From Polynucleobacter sp. (GTDB lineage Bacteria > Pseudomonadota > Gammaproteobacteria > Burkholderiales > Burkholderiaceae), in the NCBI GenBank assembly GCA_023253245.1, contig JALRHB010000099.1, forward strand, positions 1 through 5,083: a DNA stretch of 5,083 nt, written 5' to 3'. The position numbers and the translations under genes are program-made. Shown here in pieces: positions 1-5,083 of this stretch (position 1 is the stretch's first letter; each line of letters opens with the position of its first letter). A model generated the notes under the pieces. The model was not told the origin of the DNA. It worked only from the letters and a program-made list of their open reading frames with translations, and made no database searches.

Positions 1-1
1 C

Positions 2-445
2 AATTTTGAGCAAACAGATTTAGCGGGACAAGCCCAAGAGGCAGTAGATTCCTCGGCTCCACTTGGGGTATGGTGGTTTATAGGAGAACGGCCGCAAGGA
101 GATACCGAGCTCTTGATGAAAAGTATTGTTCGTTCATTGGGCCTCGGCGCCCAAGAATGGGCCTGGAAAGATCCCAATGAGTTGCTTGATTCAAAGCAAT
201 TGCCTCAACTTGCTACGCCAATGGTAGCAATTGCTTTTGGGGGCTTGGCGGCACAAAAATTATCAGGTGAGAGAGATCCTTTGCCACAGCTGAGACAGAC
301 TATCTTAGGCTTCGATCAAGAAGGCTTTGAAGAGCTTCCATTACTTGCTACTTTTGAGCTTAATCATTTTCTGACCAGACCAAAAGATAAAGCCATGCTT
401 TGGCAAGATTTATTACTCGCTAAATCGATTCTGCAAAATATTTAG
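2..445 (+). CDS. Psi-like (HolD) DNA polymerase III subunit / degenerate family-4 uracil-DNA glycosylase-like protein, 5' partial
   Basis: The frame is open from base 2 to the TAG at 443-445 and gives 147 visible residues. No start lies in the window, so the 5' end is missing. An internal TTG-ATG at 113-118 is unlikely to be the start, because the conserved block begins before it. Visible residues 21-48 hold a beta strand (GVWWFIGERP), then GD and a helix (LLMKSIVRSLGL). Residues 73-90 hold a second strand and helix (MVAIAFGGLAAQKL). The C-terminus ends with LTRPKDKAMLWQDLLLAKSIL. Compared from memory, these match E. coli HolD in order (its SDVLRALTVSPDQ and RANPTARAALWQQI segments). They also match family-4 uracil-DNA glycosylases (GEQPG block, 'ALGR.AAQ.LLG' block, 'HP.YLLR.P..K...W.DL' tail). 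There are no cysteines, so the iron-sulphur ligands expected in this stretch are absent, and the catalytic HP is replaced by NH. A structural clamp-loader subunit (psi, partner of chi) is therefore more likely than an active glycosylase. No gene symbol is given because this is inferred. Confidence 0.6.
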   Translation, partial: NFEQTDLAGQAQEAVDSSAPLGVWWFIGERPQGDTELLMKSIVRSLGLGAQEWAWKDPNELLDSKQLPQLATPMVAIAFGGLAAQKLSGERDPLPQLRQTILGFDQEGFEELPLLATFELNHFLTRPKDKAMLWQDLLLAKSILQNI

Positions 446-1761
446 TGTTTATGTTCACCAATGAGGTGCATAGAGTCGTATTCAGCTTGATTTGCCTTAT
501 GACGCTTAATTACTAGCCACATAATAAAGCTGACAGCAACACCGAAACCAGTGATCACAAACTGAATAGGTACATCTAACCAGATCAATCCCGAGTAAAT
601 CATTAGCATTACAAGCACAGAAATATTTTCATTAAAATTTTGTACCGCAATAGAATGGCCAGCAGACATGAGTACGTGTCCACGATGTTGCAGCAGAGCG
701 TTCATGGGTACGACAAAGTAACCGGCTAGCCAGCCTACCAAAATCAATAATAAGTATGCTGGTAATAAATTTAGGGTGACATCCATTGCCCCGATCTTAA
801 AGAGCGAAGTTTGGGGCAGCATGTCAGAGTTATAGATAGCCATGATGCAAACCACTAGGCCCATAGCAATCCCATAAGGCAATACCTTTAGAGAACTACG
901 TAGCGGAACTTTCCAGGCGGCCCAAACGGCTCCACCAGCAACGCCAAAAGCTGAAATTGCTTGCAAAATAGCCCCTTGGGATAGGGACATATGCAAGGCT
1001 ATTTGGGCCCACTTAATCACAATAAATTGCAAAGTAGCGCCGGCGCCCCAAAAGAGGGTGGTCACTGCTAAGGAAATTTGGCCAAGACGATCATTCCAGA
1101 GGGTAGTGAAGCAGACAGAAAAATCTTTAATTAATTCAATGGGATTAGTTTTTTGTGACTCATAACGCGCCCCAGTATCGGGAATTCGCAAATTGATTAA
1201 GGCTGCCAAAATGTAAATCAGCATGATGATCAAGATTGCTGATTCCGCTGCAGTATCAATACTCGTATCTAGAAGCGGTAAATCCCAGGATAGAAGACTT
1301 TGGGAGACGGATTTACTAATGAGAACCCCGCCAAGCACAGTGCCCATGATGATGGATCCAACTGTCAAACCCTCAATCCAGCCATTTGCAGCTACAAGTT
1401 TTTCTGGTGGGAGGAGTTCAGTCAAAATACCGTACTTTGCTGGAGAGTAGGCTGCTGCACCTAAGCCCACAATGGCGTAAGCGAGTAGGGGGTGGCTACC
1501 AAAAAGCATTACTACACAACCAACAAATTTAATAGTGTTAGTGATGAACATAACATTGCCCTTAGGGCGTGAGTCAGCAAAGGCGCCGACAAATGCAGCA
1601 AGCAAGACATAGGAGAGTACGAAGAATAGTTTGAGTAGGGGAGTCATCCAAGCGGGTGCTTGGAGTTGAACCAAAAGGGCTATTGCCGCAATCAGTAGAG
1701 CGTTATCTGCGAGCGACGAAAAAAATTGCGCCGCCATAATGGTGTAAAAACTACGGTTCAT
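442..1761 (-). CDS. lplT: Lysophospholipid transporter LplT (MFS family)
   Basis: This 439-residue inner-membrane protein of the major facilitator superfamily is predicted to flip lysophospholipids, chiefly lysophosphatidylethanolamine, to the inner leaflet for re-acylation. About twelve hydrophobic segments are visible, near residues 9-32, 41-62, 71-88, 91-105, 131-149, 173-192, 228-250, 262-284, 291-311, 332-352, 370-394 and 398-418. Recalled LplT signatures are present: LADNALL (18-24), an MFS motif-A-like GAFADSRPKG (59-68), GAAAYSPAKYGIL (101-113), LFWGAGATLQF (236-246), FVVPMNALLQHRG (349-361) and AVQNFNEN (372-379). It is about 40 residues longer than E. coli LplT (397), mainly from longer loops near residues 149-172 and 312-330. 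The partner acyltransferase gene aas, next to lplT in E. coli, is not in this window. The gene is divergent from alr and tail to tail with the upstream gene. No clear Shine-Dalgarno precedes the ATG at 1759-1761, but the protein N-terminus fits the family. Confidence 0.93.
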   Translation of the reverse strand: MNRSFYTIMAAQFFSSLADNALLIAAIALLVQLQAPAWMTPLLKLFFVLSYVLLAAFVGAFADSRPKGNVMFITNTIKFVGCVVMLFGSHPLLAYAIVGLGAAAYSPAKYGILTELLPPEKLVAANGWIEGLTVGSIIMGTVLGGVLISKSVSQSLLSWDLPLLDTSIDTAAESAILIIMLIYILAALINLRIPDTGARYESQKTNPIELIKDFSVCFTTLWNDRLGQISLAVTTLFWGAGATLQFIVIKWAQIALHMSLSQGAILQAISAFGVAGGAVWAAWKVPLRSSLKVLPYGIAMGLVVCIMAIYNSDMLPQTSLFKIGAMDVTLNLLPAYLLLILVGWLAGYFVVPMNALLQHRGHVLMSAGHSIAVQNFNENISVLVMLMIYSGLIWLDVPIQFVITGFGVAVSFIMWLVIKRHKANQAEYDSMHLIGEHKH

Positions 1762-1764
1762 TCG

Positions 1765-1770
1765 TACAAT
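1765..1770 (+). promoter_or_regulatory. Possible -10 element for alr (TACAAT)
   Basis: TACAAT at 1765-1770 matches five of six positions of the sigma-70 -10 consensus. It lies in the short spacer between the divergent lplT and alr starts and would put a transcript start near 1777, leaving a leader of about 35 bases before the alr ATG. The -35 region is poor: with a 16-base spacer it is TGTAAA at 1743-1748, three of six matches, inside the lplT 5' end. Position supports it more than sequence does. Confidence 0.3.
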
Positions 1771-1798
1771 CTAGTCATTCCATCAATTAAAACATGAA

Positions 1799-1804
1799 AG
1801 GAGG
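1799..1804 (+). promoter_or_regulatory. Strong Shine-Dalgarno of alr, deciding its start
   Basis: AGGAGG at 1799-1804, within AAAGGAGGGG at 1797-1806, is a full anti-16S match. It sits seven bases before the ATG at 1812-1814. It lies inside the longer reading frame that opens with ATG at 1794-1796, so that upstream ATG is almost certainly not the start; it has no ribosome binding site of its own. Confidence 0.85.
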
Positions 1805-1811
1805 GGTTGAT

Positions 1812-2936
1812 ATGGGTTTGGCAGCTAATCACTTGATTAATAGACCAATTTTGGCATCTATTGATACCGAGGCCTTTCGACACAATTTAAACAGAATTCG
1901 TGAACTTGCTCCAGAATCAAAAATATGGTCTGTAATAAAGGCAAAAGCCTACGGGCACGGCCTTGAGGCGGCCTTAAAAGGCCTTGAATCTACCGATGGT
2001 TTTGCACTTTTAGATATTGCCGATGCACAGTGGCTAAGAGACCATACATGGGGTGGGCGTATTTTGCTTCTTGAGGGATTATTCCATTCAGATGAACTAG
2101 CTAGAGCAGTCCAATTGAGTTGCGACATGGTTGTTCATAATGAAAAGCAGGTTCGGTGGCTTGAGGCGTATCAAAACGATTCGGGGCGGCCAATCAATCT
2201 CTTTTTAAAACTCAATTCCGGAATGAATCGTCTAGGATTTCAGCCAGAGCAGTACCGAAATGCATATCACCGCTTGCATGCTGCTGGTTATCGTATGCAT
2301 CATATGACTCATTTTGCCAATGCTGATCAAGTTGATCGACTTCCTTCAGTGGGGCAGCAGGTGGAGTGCTTTGAGTCAACGATTGAGGGTCTTCAAGCGC
2401 CAACTTCCTTGGCAAACTCAGCAGCAATCCTATGGCATCGGAATGCGCTTGGTGATTGGATTCGCCCCGGGATCATGCTCTATGGAGTCTCACCCAGCGG
2501 GGCTTACGCTGATATTGCCCGCTCTGACTTGCTTCCAGTGATGCAGCTACGTAGCGAGATTATTGAGATACAAGAATTAAAAAGGGGTGATCACGTTGGT
2601 TATGGAGGTCGATTCGAGGCGCCAAACGATATGCGTATCGGGGTGATTGCTTGTGGCTATGCTGACGGTTATCCGCGTCATGCGCTAGATGGAACGCCAG
2701 TTTGGGTGCAGGGTGCGGGTGCAGACTATGACGATGTTATTTGCCCCATAGCTGGTCAAGTTTCGATGGATATGCTGACGATTGATTTAACTGGGGCGCC
2801 CAATGCTCAGATTGGCAGTGGGGTCGAGCTTTGGGGAAAAGAGATCCCAGTTGATGATGTCGCTCAAATGAGCGGTACTATAGGCTACGAGCTAATTTGC
2901 GCCTTAGCCCCCCGCGTACCAGTGGTGATTAAGTAA
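1812..2936 (+). CDS. alr: Alanine racemase, PLP-dependent
   Basis: This 374-residue cytoplasmic enzyme interconverts L- and D-alanine and supplies D-alanine for peptidoglycan. An N-terminal PLP barrel is followed by the C-terminal beta domain. Lys43 in VIKAKAYGHG is the expected Schiff-base lysine. Arg140 in MNRLGF, Arg218 in WIRPGIMLYGVSP (the PLP ring-nitrogen contact), Tyr283 in GYADGYPRH (the second catalytic base) and Tyr359 in GYELICAL (cofactor phosphate contact) are all present. AGQVSMDM matches the substrate-site G-x-V-x-MDM block. The usual KANAYGHG reads KAKAYGHG here, a change next to the active lysine. Length fits the family (about 355-380). ATG 1812 is chosen over ATG 1794 because of the Shine-Dalgarno between them; the longer form would add MKGGVD. 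The gene diverges from lplT and converges with bamD 41 bases downstream, so it is probably transcribed alone. A catabolic DadX role cannot be excluded, but no dadA is next to it. Confidence 0.95.
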   Translation: MGLAANHLINRPILASIDTEAFRHNLNRIRELAPESKIWSVIKAKAYGHGLEAALKGLESTDGFALLDIADAQWLRDHTWGGRILLLEGLFHSDELARAVQLSCDMVVHNEKQVRWLEAYQNDSGRPINLFLKLNSGMNRLGFQPEQYRNAYHRLHAAGYRMHHMTHFANADQVDRLPSVGQQVECFESTIEGLQAPTSLANSAAILWHRNALGDWIRPGIMLYGVSPSGAYADIARSDLLPVMQLRSEIIEIQELKRGDHVGYGGRFEAPNDMRIGVIACGYADGYPRHALDGTPVWVQGAGADYDDVICPIAGQVSMDMLTIDLTGAPNAQIGSGVELWGKEIPVDDVAQMSGTIGYELICALAPRVPVVIK

Positions 2937-2956
2937 TCAAGATTTGATGGCTTGAT
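2936..2956. terminator. Weak hairpin between convergent alr and bamD
   Basis: ATCAAG at 2936-2941 and CTTGAT at 2951-2956 form a six-base-pair inverted repeat around a nine-base loop. It sits in the 41-base gap between the convergent alr and bamD stop codons, where a shared terminator would be expected. The stem is AT-rich and no T-run follows on either strand, so it does not meet the usual standard for an intrinsic terminator. Position is the main support. Confidence 0.25.
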
Positions 2957-2977
2957 AATAAATCTGCGCTGTTCCCT

Positions 2978-3877
2978 CTACTTATTCCAGATTTGCCACC
3001 AGCGACGTTCTTTTTGGACGCGTTGACCAGTAACCAGCATCTGGCTATCGGGGAAATTTAATTTAAATACTCGAGCAGCATCATTGCTGAGATCTGTCAT
3101 GCCAAGCTTCTCATAGGATTTGGTAAGTATATAAAGCGCCTCCTCGACAGCGGGAGCGCGGTCGTAGTCTTTAATAACCAACTGGGCACGATTTGCGGCA
3201 GCCAGATAAGCTCCCCGTTGATAGTAAAAACGCGCGACGATGACATCAGCCTCAGCTAAGGAGTTCACGATGTATCGCATCCGATCAAGGGAATCTGGTG
3301 CGTATTTGCTATCTGGAAAGCGCTCTACGACTACTTTGAATGATTCAAAAGCTTCCTTTGCCGCCTTTGGATCTCGCTCAGAAAGATCTTGACCAGTAAA
3401 TTTACCGAGCCAACCCAGGTCATCGTTAAAGCTTATAAGCCCTTTGAGGTAGTAGGCGTAGTCTAAATTGGGGCTACCCTGATGTAATTTAATAAATCGA
3501 TCAATGGCTACTTGCGCTTGGACTTGCTCTTGGGCCTTCCAGTAACAATAGGCAGCATTAATTTGGGCCTGTTGGGAGTAAGGGCCAAATGGAAAGCGGG
3601 CTTCTAGTTTTTCAAAATATTTACCGCATTTAGCAAAGTCAGCATCGTTGAGTTTTTCAGTTGCTTCAGAGTACAGCTTGGTCTCCGACCAAATATCAGT
3701 GTCATCTTTTTGGCCATCGCTGCCGGCACAACCGCTTAAGGCTAAAACAGCGACGCCTGAACAAATAATTAGACCGGTGCTTAATTTTTCAGAAGATGAC
3801 CGCGCAAGGGCGGCAAGCCTTAAACTGGCGTTTGTAATAACGTCCGACATAACTAAAAGGCTATTTAAGCGTGGCAT
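2978..3877 (-). CDS. bamD: Outer-membrane protein assembly factor BamD (lipoprotein)
   Basis: BamD (formerly YfiO/ComL) is the essential lipoprotein of the BAM complex that, with BamA, inserts beta-barrel proteins into the outer membrane. This 299-residue protein has a lipobox LSGC with Cys50 as the lipidated residue. Position +2 is Ala, which favours Lol export to the outer membrane. The mature part, about 250 residues, is tetratricopeptide-like: LYSEATEKLNDADF (68-81), FPFGPYSQQAQ (95-105), AYYLKGL (141-147), FKVVVERFPDSKYA (180-193) and ARFYYQRGAYLAAANRAQLVIKDY (215-238). The last repeat recalls the E. coli and Burkholderiales BamD signature. The segment before Cys50 is long; even starting at ATG 3850 it would be 40 residues. 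ATG 3877 is preferred because GGGAG (minus strand, 3891-3887) lies nine bases upstream, while ATG 3850 has no such site. The gene converges with alr and overlaps the rluD 5' end by seven bases. Confidence 0.93.
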   Translation of the reverse strand: MPRLNSLLVMSDVITNASLRLAALARSSSEKLSTGLIICSGVAVLALSGCAGSDGQKDDTDIWSETKLYSEATEKLNDADFAKCGKYFEKLEARFPFGPYSQQAQINAAYCYWKAQEQVQAQVAIDRFIKLHQGSPNLDYAYYLKGLISFNDDLGWLGKFTGQDLSERDPKAAKEAFESFKVVVERFPDSKYAPDSLDRMRYIVNSLAEADVIVARFYYQRGAYLAAANRAQLVIKDYDRAPAVEEALYILTKSYEKLGMTDLSNDAARVFKLNFPDSQMLVTGQRVQKERRWWQIWNK

Positions 3878-4908
3878 TGCCGCATACTCCCGATTCGAAT
3901 CCCATTGATTATATCGATGATGAGGACTTTATTGCCCTAGAAATTCCCCATGAGGTCAGCGGGGAACGTTTGGATAAGTTTCTCGGTGGTGCCTTGCCTG
4001 ATTATTCTCGTAATCGACTCAAGGCTTGGGTTGAGGCTGGGGCGGTCACGGTGGATGGAAAGGTGACTAAATCTCGTCATTTGCTCAGGGGCGGGGAAAG
4101 TATTAAGGTCTATCCGCAAGAGATGCCTGAGCAACACGCCTTCGCCCCAGAAAATATTTCTCTAGACGTGGTTTACGAGGATGAATCGATTATCGTCATC
4201 AACAAACCTCCTGGTCTTGTGGTGCATCCTGCTGCTGGCAACTGGTCGGGAACTCTACTTAACGGCTTGTTATTTCATTATCCAGAGCTAAAACAGCTTC
4301 CGAGAGCAGGAATTGTGCACCGACTCGATAAGGATACTTCTGGGTTAATGGTGGTCGCACGCACCGATGTGGCTCAAACAGCTTTAGTTAGGCAGCTACA
4401 AGAGCGATCTGTGGGCCGTCGTTACTTGGCATGGGTTTGGGGTAATGCACCCTCGCAAGGAAAAATATTAGCCTCAGTTGGTCGTGATCAACGTGACCGT
4501 TTAAAAATGGCTGCAGGCGTCACACAAGGAAAACCAGCGGCTACAGTATTCAGAAGATTGGCTAAGGGTAGCTTTCAAGATAGTCCCGTAACTCTTCTAG
4601 AGTGTAGGCTAGAGACAGGAAGAACCCATCAGATTCGGGTGCATTTGGAGTCTCTTGGATTTCCTTTACTTGGCGATCCAGTCTATCGAAAGAAAACCCC
4701 AGTTGTTGCCAAATTTTTGCCATTTGAGCGTCAAGCATTACATGCTTATGCACTGAGCTTGGTTCACCCTGTAAGCTACGACCGCATGACTTGGTTTAGA
4801 TTGCCGCCCAAAGATTTGGAGCAATTGCTGCCCTTAGTTCAAATGGATATAGAAGATCTACCCAAGGAAGAGGCATTACTTGCTTCTGTCAAGAATGATC
4901 AATGCTAA
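3871..4908 (+). CDS. rluD: 23S rRNA pseudouridine(1911/1915/1917) synthase RluD
   Basis: This 345-residue enzyme of the RluA family converts uridines to pseudouridine in helix 69 of 23S rRNA, part of the intersubunit bridge at the decoding centre. An S4 RNA-binding domain lies at about residues 31-83 (ERLDKFL, PDYSRNRLKAWVEAGAVTVDG). The synthase domain follows, with NKPPGLVVHP (111-120), catalytic Asp153 in HRLDKDTSG (150-158), and GRTHQIRVHL (250-259) with LGDPVYRK after it. The arrangement of the S4 domain and the H69 substrate role fit RluD better than RluA or RluC, and the adjacent pgeF supports this. It is slightly longer than E. coli RluD (326), with an acidic N-terminal extension (DYIDDEDF). 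The start is GTG 3871: an in-frame TAA at 3850-3852 blocks any start further upstream, and AAAAGG lies about ten bases before it. A TTG at 3877 is an alternative. The gene overlaps bamD head to head and pgeF downstream, so it likely forms an operon with pgeF. Confidence 0.94.
   Translation: MALPHTPDSNPIDYIDDEDFIALEIPHEVSGERLDKFLGGALPDYSRNRLKAWVEAGAVTVDGKVTKSRHLLRGGESIKVYPQEMPEQHAFAPENISLDVVYEDESIIVINKPPGLVVHPAAGNWSGTLLNGLLFHYPELKQLPRAGIVHRLDKDTSGLMVVARTDVAQTALVRQLQERSVGRRYLAWVWGNAPSQGKILASVGRDQRDRLKMAAGVTQGKPAATVFRRLAKGSFQDSPVTLLECRLETGRTHQIRVHLESLGFPLLGDPVYRKKTPVVAKFLPFERQALHAYALSLVHPVSYDRMTWFRLPPKDLEQLLPLVQMDIEDLPKEEALLASVKNDQC
4864..4873 (+). promoter_or_regulatory. Purine-rich Shine-Dalgarno-like site inside the rluD 3' end
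   Basis: AAGGAAGAGG at 4864-4873 ends six bases before an in-frame TTG (4880-4882) of the pgeF reading frame, and 21 bases before the ATG at 4895. The spacing suits the TTG and is too long for the ATG. The same bases encode Lys-Glu-Glu in RluD, so the match may be chance. Confidence 0.35.
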
Positions 4909-5083
4909 TTCACTGATTCTGCCAAGCTGGAAGGCTCCGCAGTCTATAAACGCTTTTACTACAACGCGCATAGGTGGCCTAAGTTCGATACCTTTTAATG
5001 AGCTTAATCTTGGTACAAATGCTGGCGATGACCTCCGTATAGTCCATCAAAACCGGATGTTGTTGAGATCATTTCTTCCAACT
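4895..5083 (+). CDS. pgeF: Peptidoglycan editing factor PgeF (YfiH, laccase-domain family), 3' partial
   Basis: The first 63 codons are present and the frame is still open at the window end. The product begins MINANSLILPSWKAP, then NAFTTTRIGGLS (residues 19-30) and FNELNLGTNAGDD (34-46). The TTTR-GG-S block followed by N-L--N-GD is the typical N-terminus of the YfiH/DUF152 'polyphenol oxidase' family. Family members are reported to have purine nucleoside phosphorylase or oxidase activity. The E. coli protein is reported to prevent L-serine replacing L-alanine in the muropeptide precursor. The metal-binding His and Cys residues lie beyond the window. The ATG overlaps the last 14 bases of rluD, so translational coupling is likely. 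The in-frame TTG at 4880 is a possible alternative start with a better placed Shine-Dalgarno. The rluD-pgeF pair is the same as rluD-yfiH in E. coli. Confidence 0.9.
   Translation, partial: MINANSLILPSWKAPQSINAFTTTRIGGLSSIPFNELNLGTNAGDDLRIVHQNRMLLRSFLPT

Noticed and set aside
1223..1450. A 75-codon open frame antisense to lplT.
   Set aside because: It mirrors transmembrane-coding sequence of a well-supported gene and shows no family features.
1786..1791. TTTAAT on the minus strand as a -10 element for lplT.
   Set aside because: Five of six matches, but no acceptable -35 at 16-18 bases upstream. Too weak to annotate.
1939..1950. Small hairpin AGGC-AAAA-GCCT.
   Set aside because: Four base pairs inside the conserved alr active-site coding sequence, with no T-run. 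Chance is enough to explain it.
1959..1985. Three GGCCTT copies at 1959, 1970 and 1980 in alr, nearly one helical turn apart.
   Set aside because: They encode the Gly-Leu-Glu-Ala-Ala-Leu-Lys-Gly-Leu-Glu helix and are explained by repeated Gly-Leu and Ala-Leu codons. No other element accompanies them.
3833..3838. TGTAAT as a -10 element for rluD within bamD.
   Set aside because: Five of six matches to the consensus, but the -35 region is GC-rich and unlike TTGACA. Not supported.
3648..3908. An 86-codon open frame on the plus strand, antisense to the start of bamD.
   Set aside because: It covers the bamD signal-peptide region and runs into rluD in another frame. There is no recognisable domain, and bamD is a clear match on the other strand.
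1..5083. A new defence, mobile or biosynthetic system.
   Set aside because: All substantial frames match conserved housekeeping families, gene order follows known neighbourhoods, and no repeats or sharp composition changes are visible.

Overview
The window looks like a piece of a compact betaproteobacterial chromosome. Protein similarity recalled from memory, a moderate base composition and the tight gene packing suggest a Burkholderiales member, perhaps Polynucleobacter-like. That assignment is an inference. The genes are ordinary chromosomal housekeeping genes of the cell envelope, ribosome and replication. I see no insertion sequence, prophage, CRISPR array, tRNA or rRNA, and no sign of a new multi-gene system.

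Layout: (1) 2-445 (+) is the 3' part of a small gene. Its product resembles DNA polymerase III psi (HolD) and also looks like a stripped-down family-4 uracil-DNA glycosylase. (2) 442-1761 (-) is lplT, a major-facilitator lysophospholipid flippase, whose stop codon overlaps that of the first gene tail to tail. (3) 1812-2936 (+) is alr, alanine racemase, divergent from lplT and preceded by a near-perfect Shine-Dalgarno sequence that fixes its start. (4) 2978-3877 (-) is bamD, the outer-membrane assembly lipoprotein, convergent with alr. (5) 3871-4908 (+) is rluD, the 23S rRNA pseudouridine synthase, whose 5' end overlaps that of bamD head to head. (6) 4895-5083 (+) is the first 63 codons of pgeF (yfiH), overlapping the end of rluD and running off the window.

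The bamD (divergent) / rluD-pgeF block has the same order and orientation as yfiO / rluD-yfiH in E. coli, so it is an old conserved neighbourhood. Several products act on the envelope: LplT returns lysophospholipids to the inner leaflet, Alr makes D-alanine for peptidoglycan, BamD inserts outer-membrane proteins, and PgeF is thought to guard the L-alanine position of peptidoglycan precursors. RluD and the psi-like protein serve the ribosome and the replisome. No gap exceeds 300 bases. The longest is the roughly 50-base lplT/alr divergent spacer.

The observation most worth following up is the first gene. It keeps sequence landmarks of family-4 uracil-DNA glycosylases but has no cysteine and no catalytic HP motif in the visible part, and it aligns by eye along its length with E. 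coli psi.
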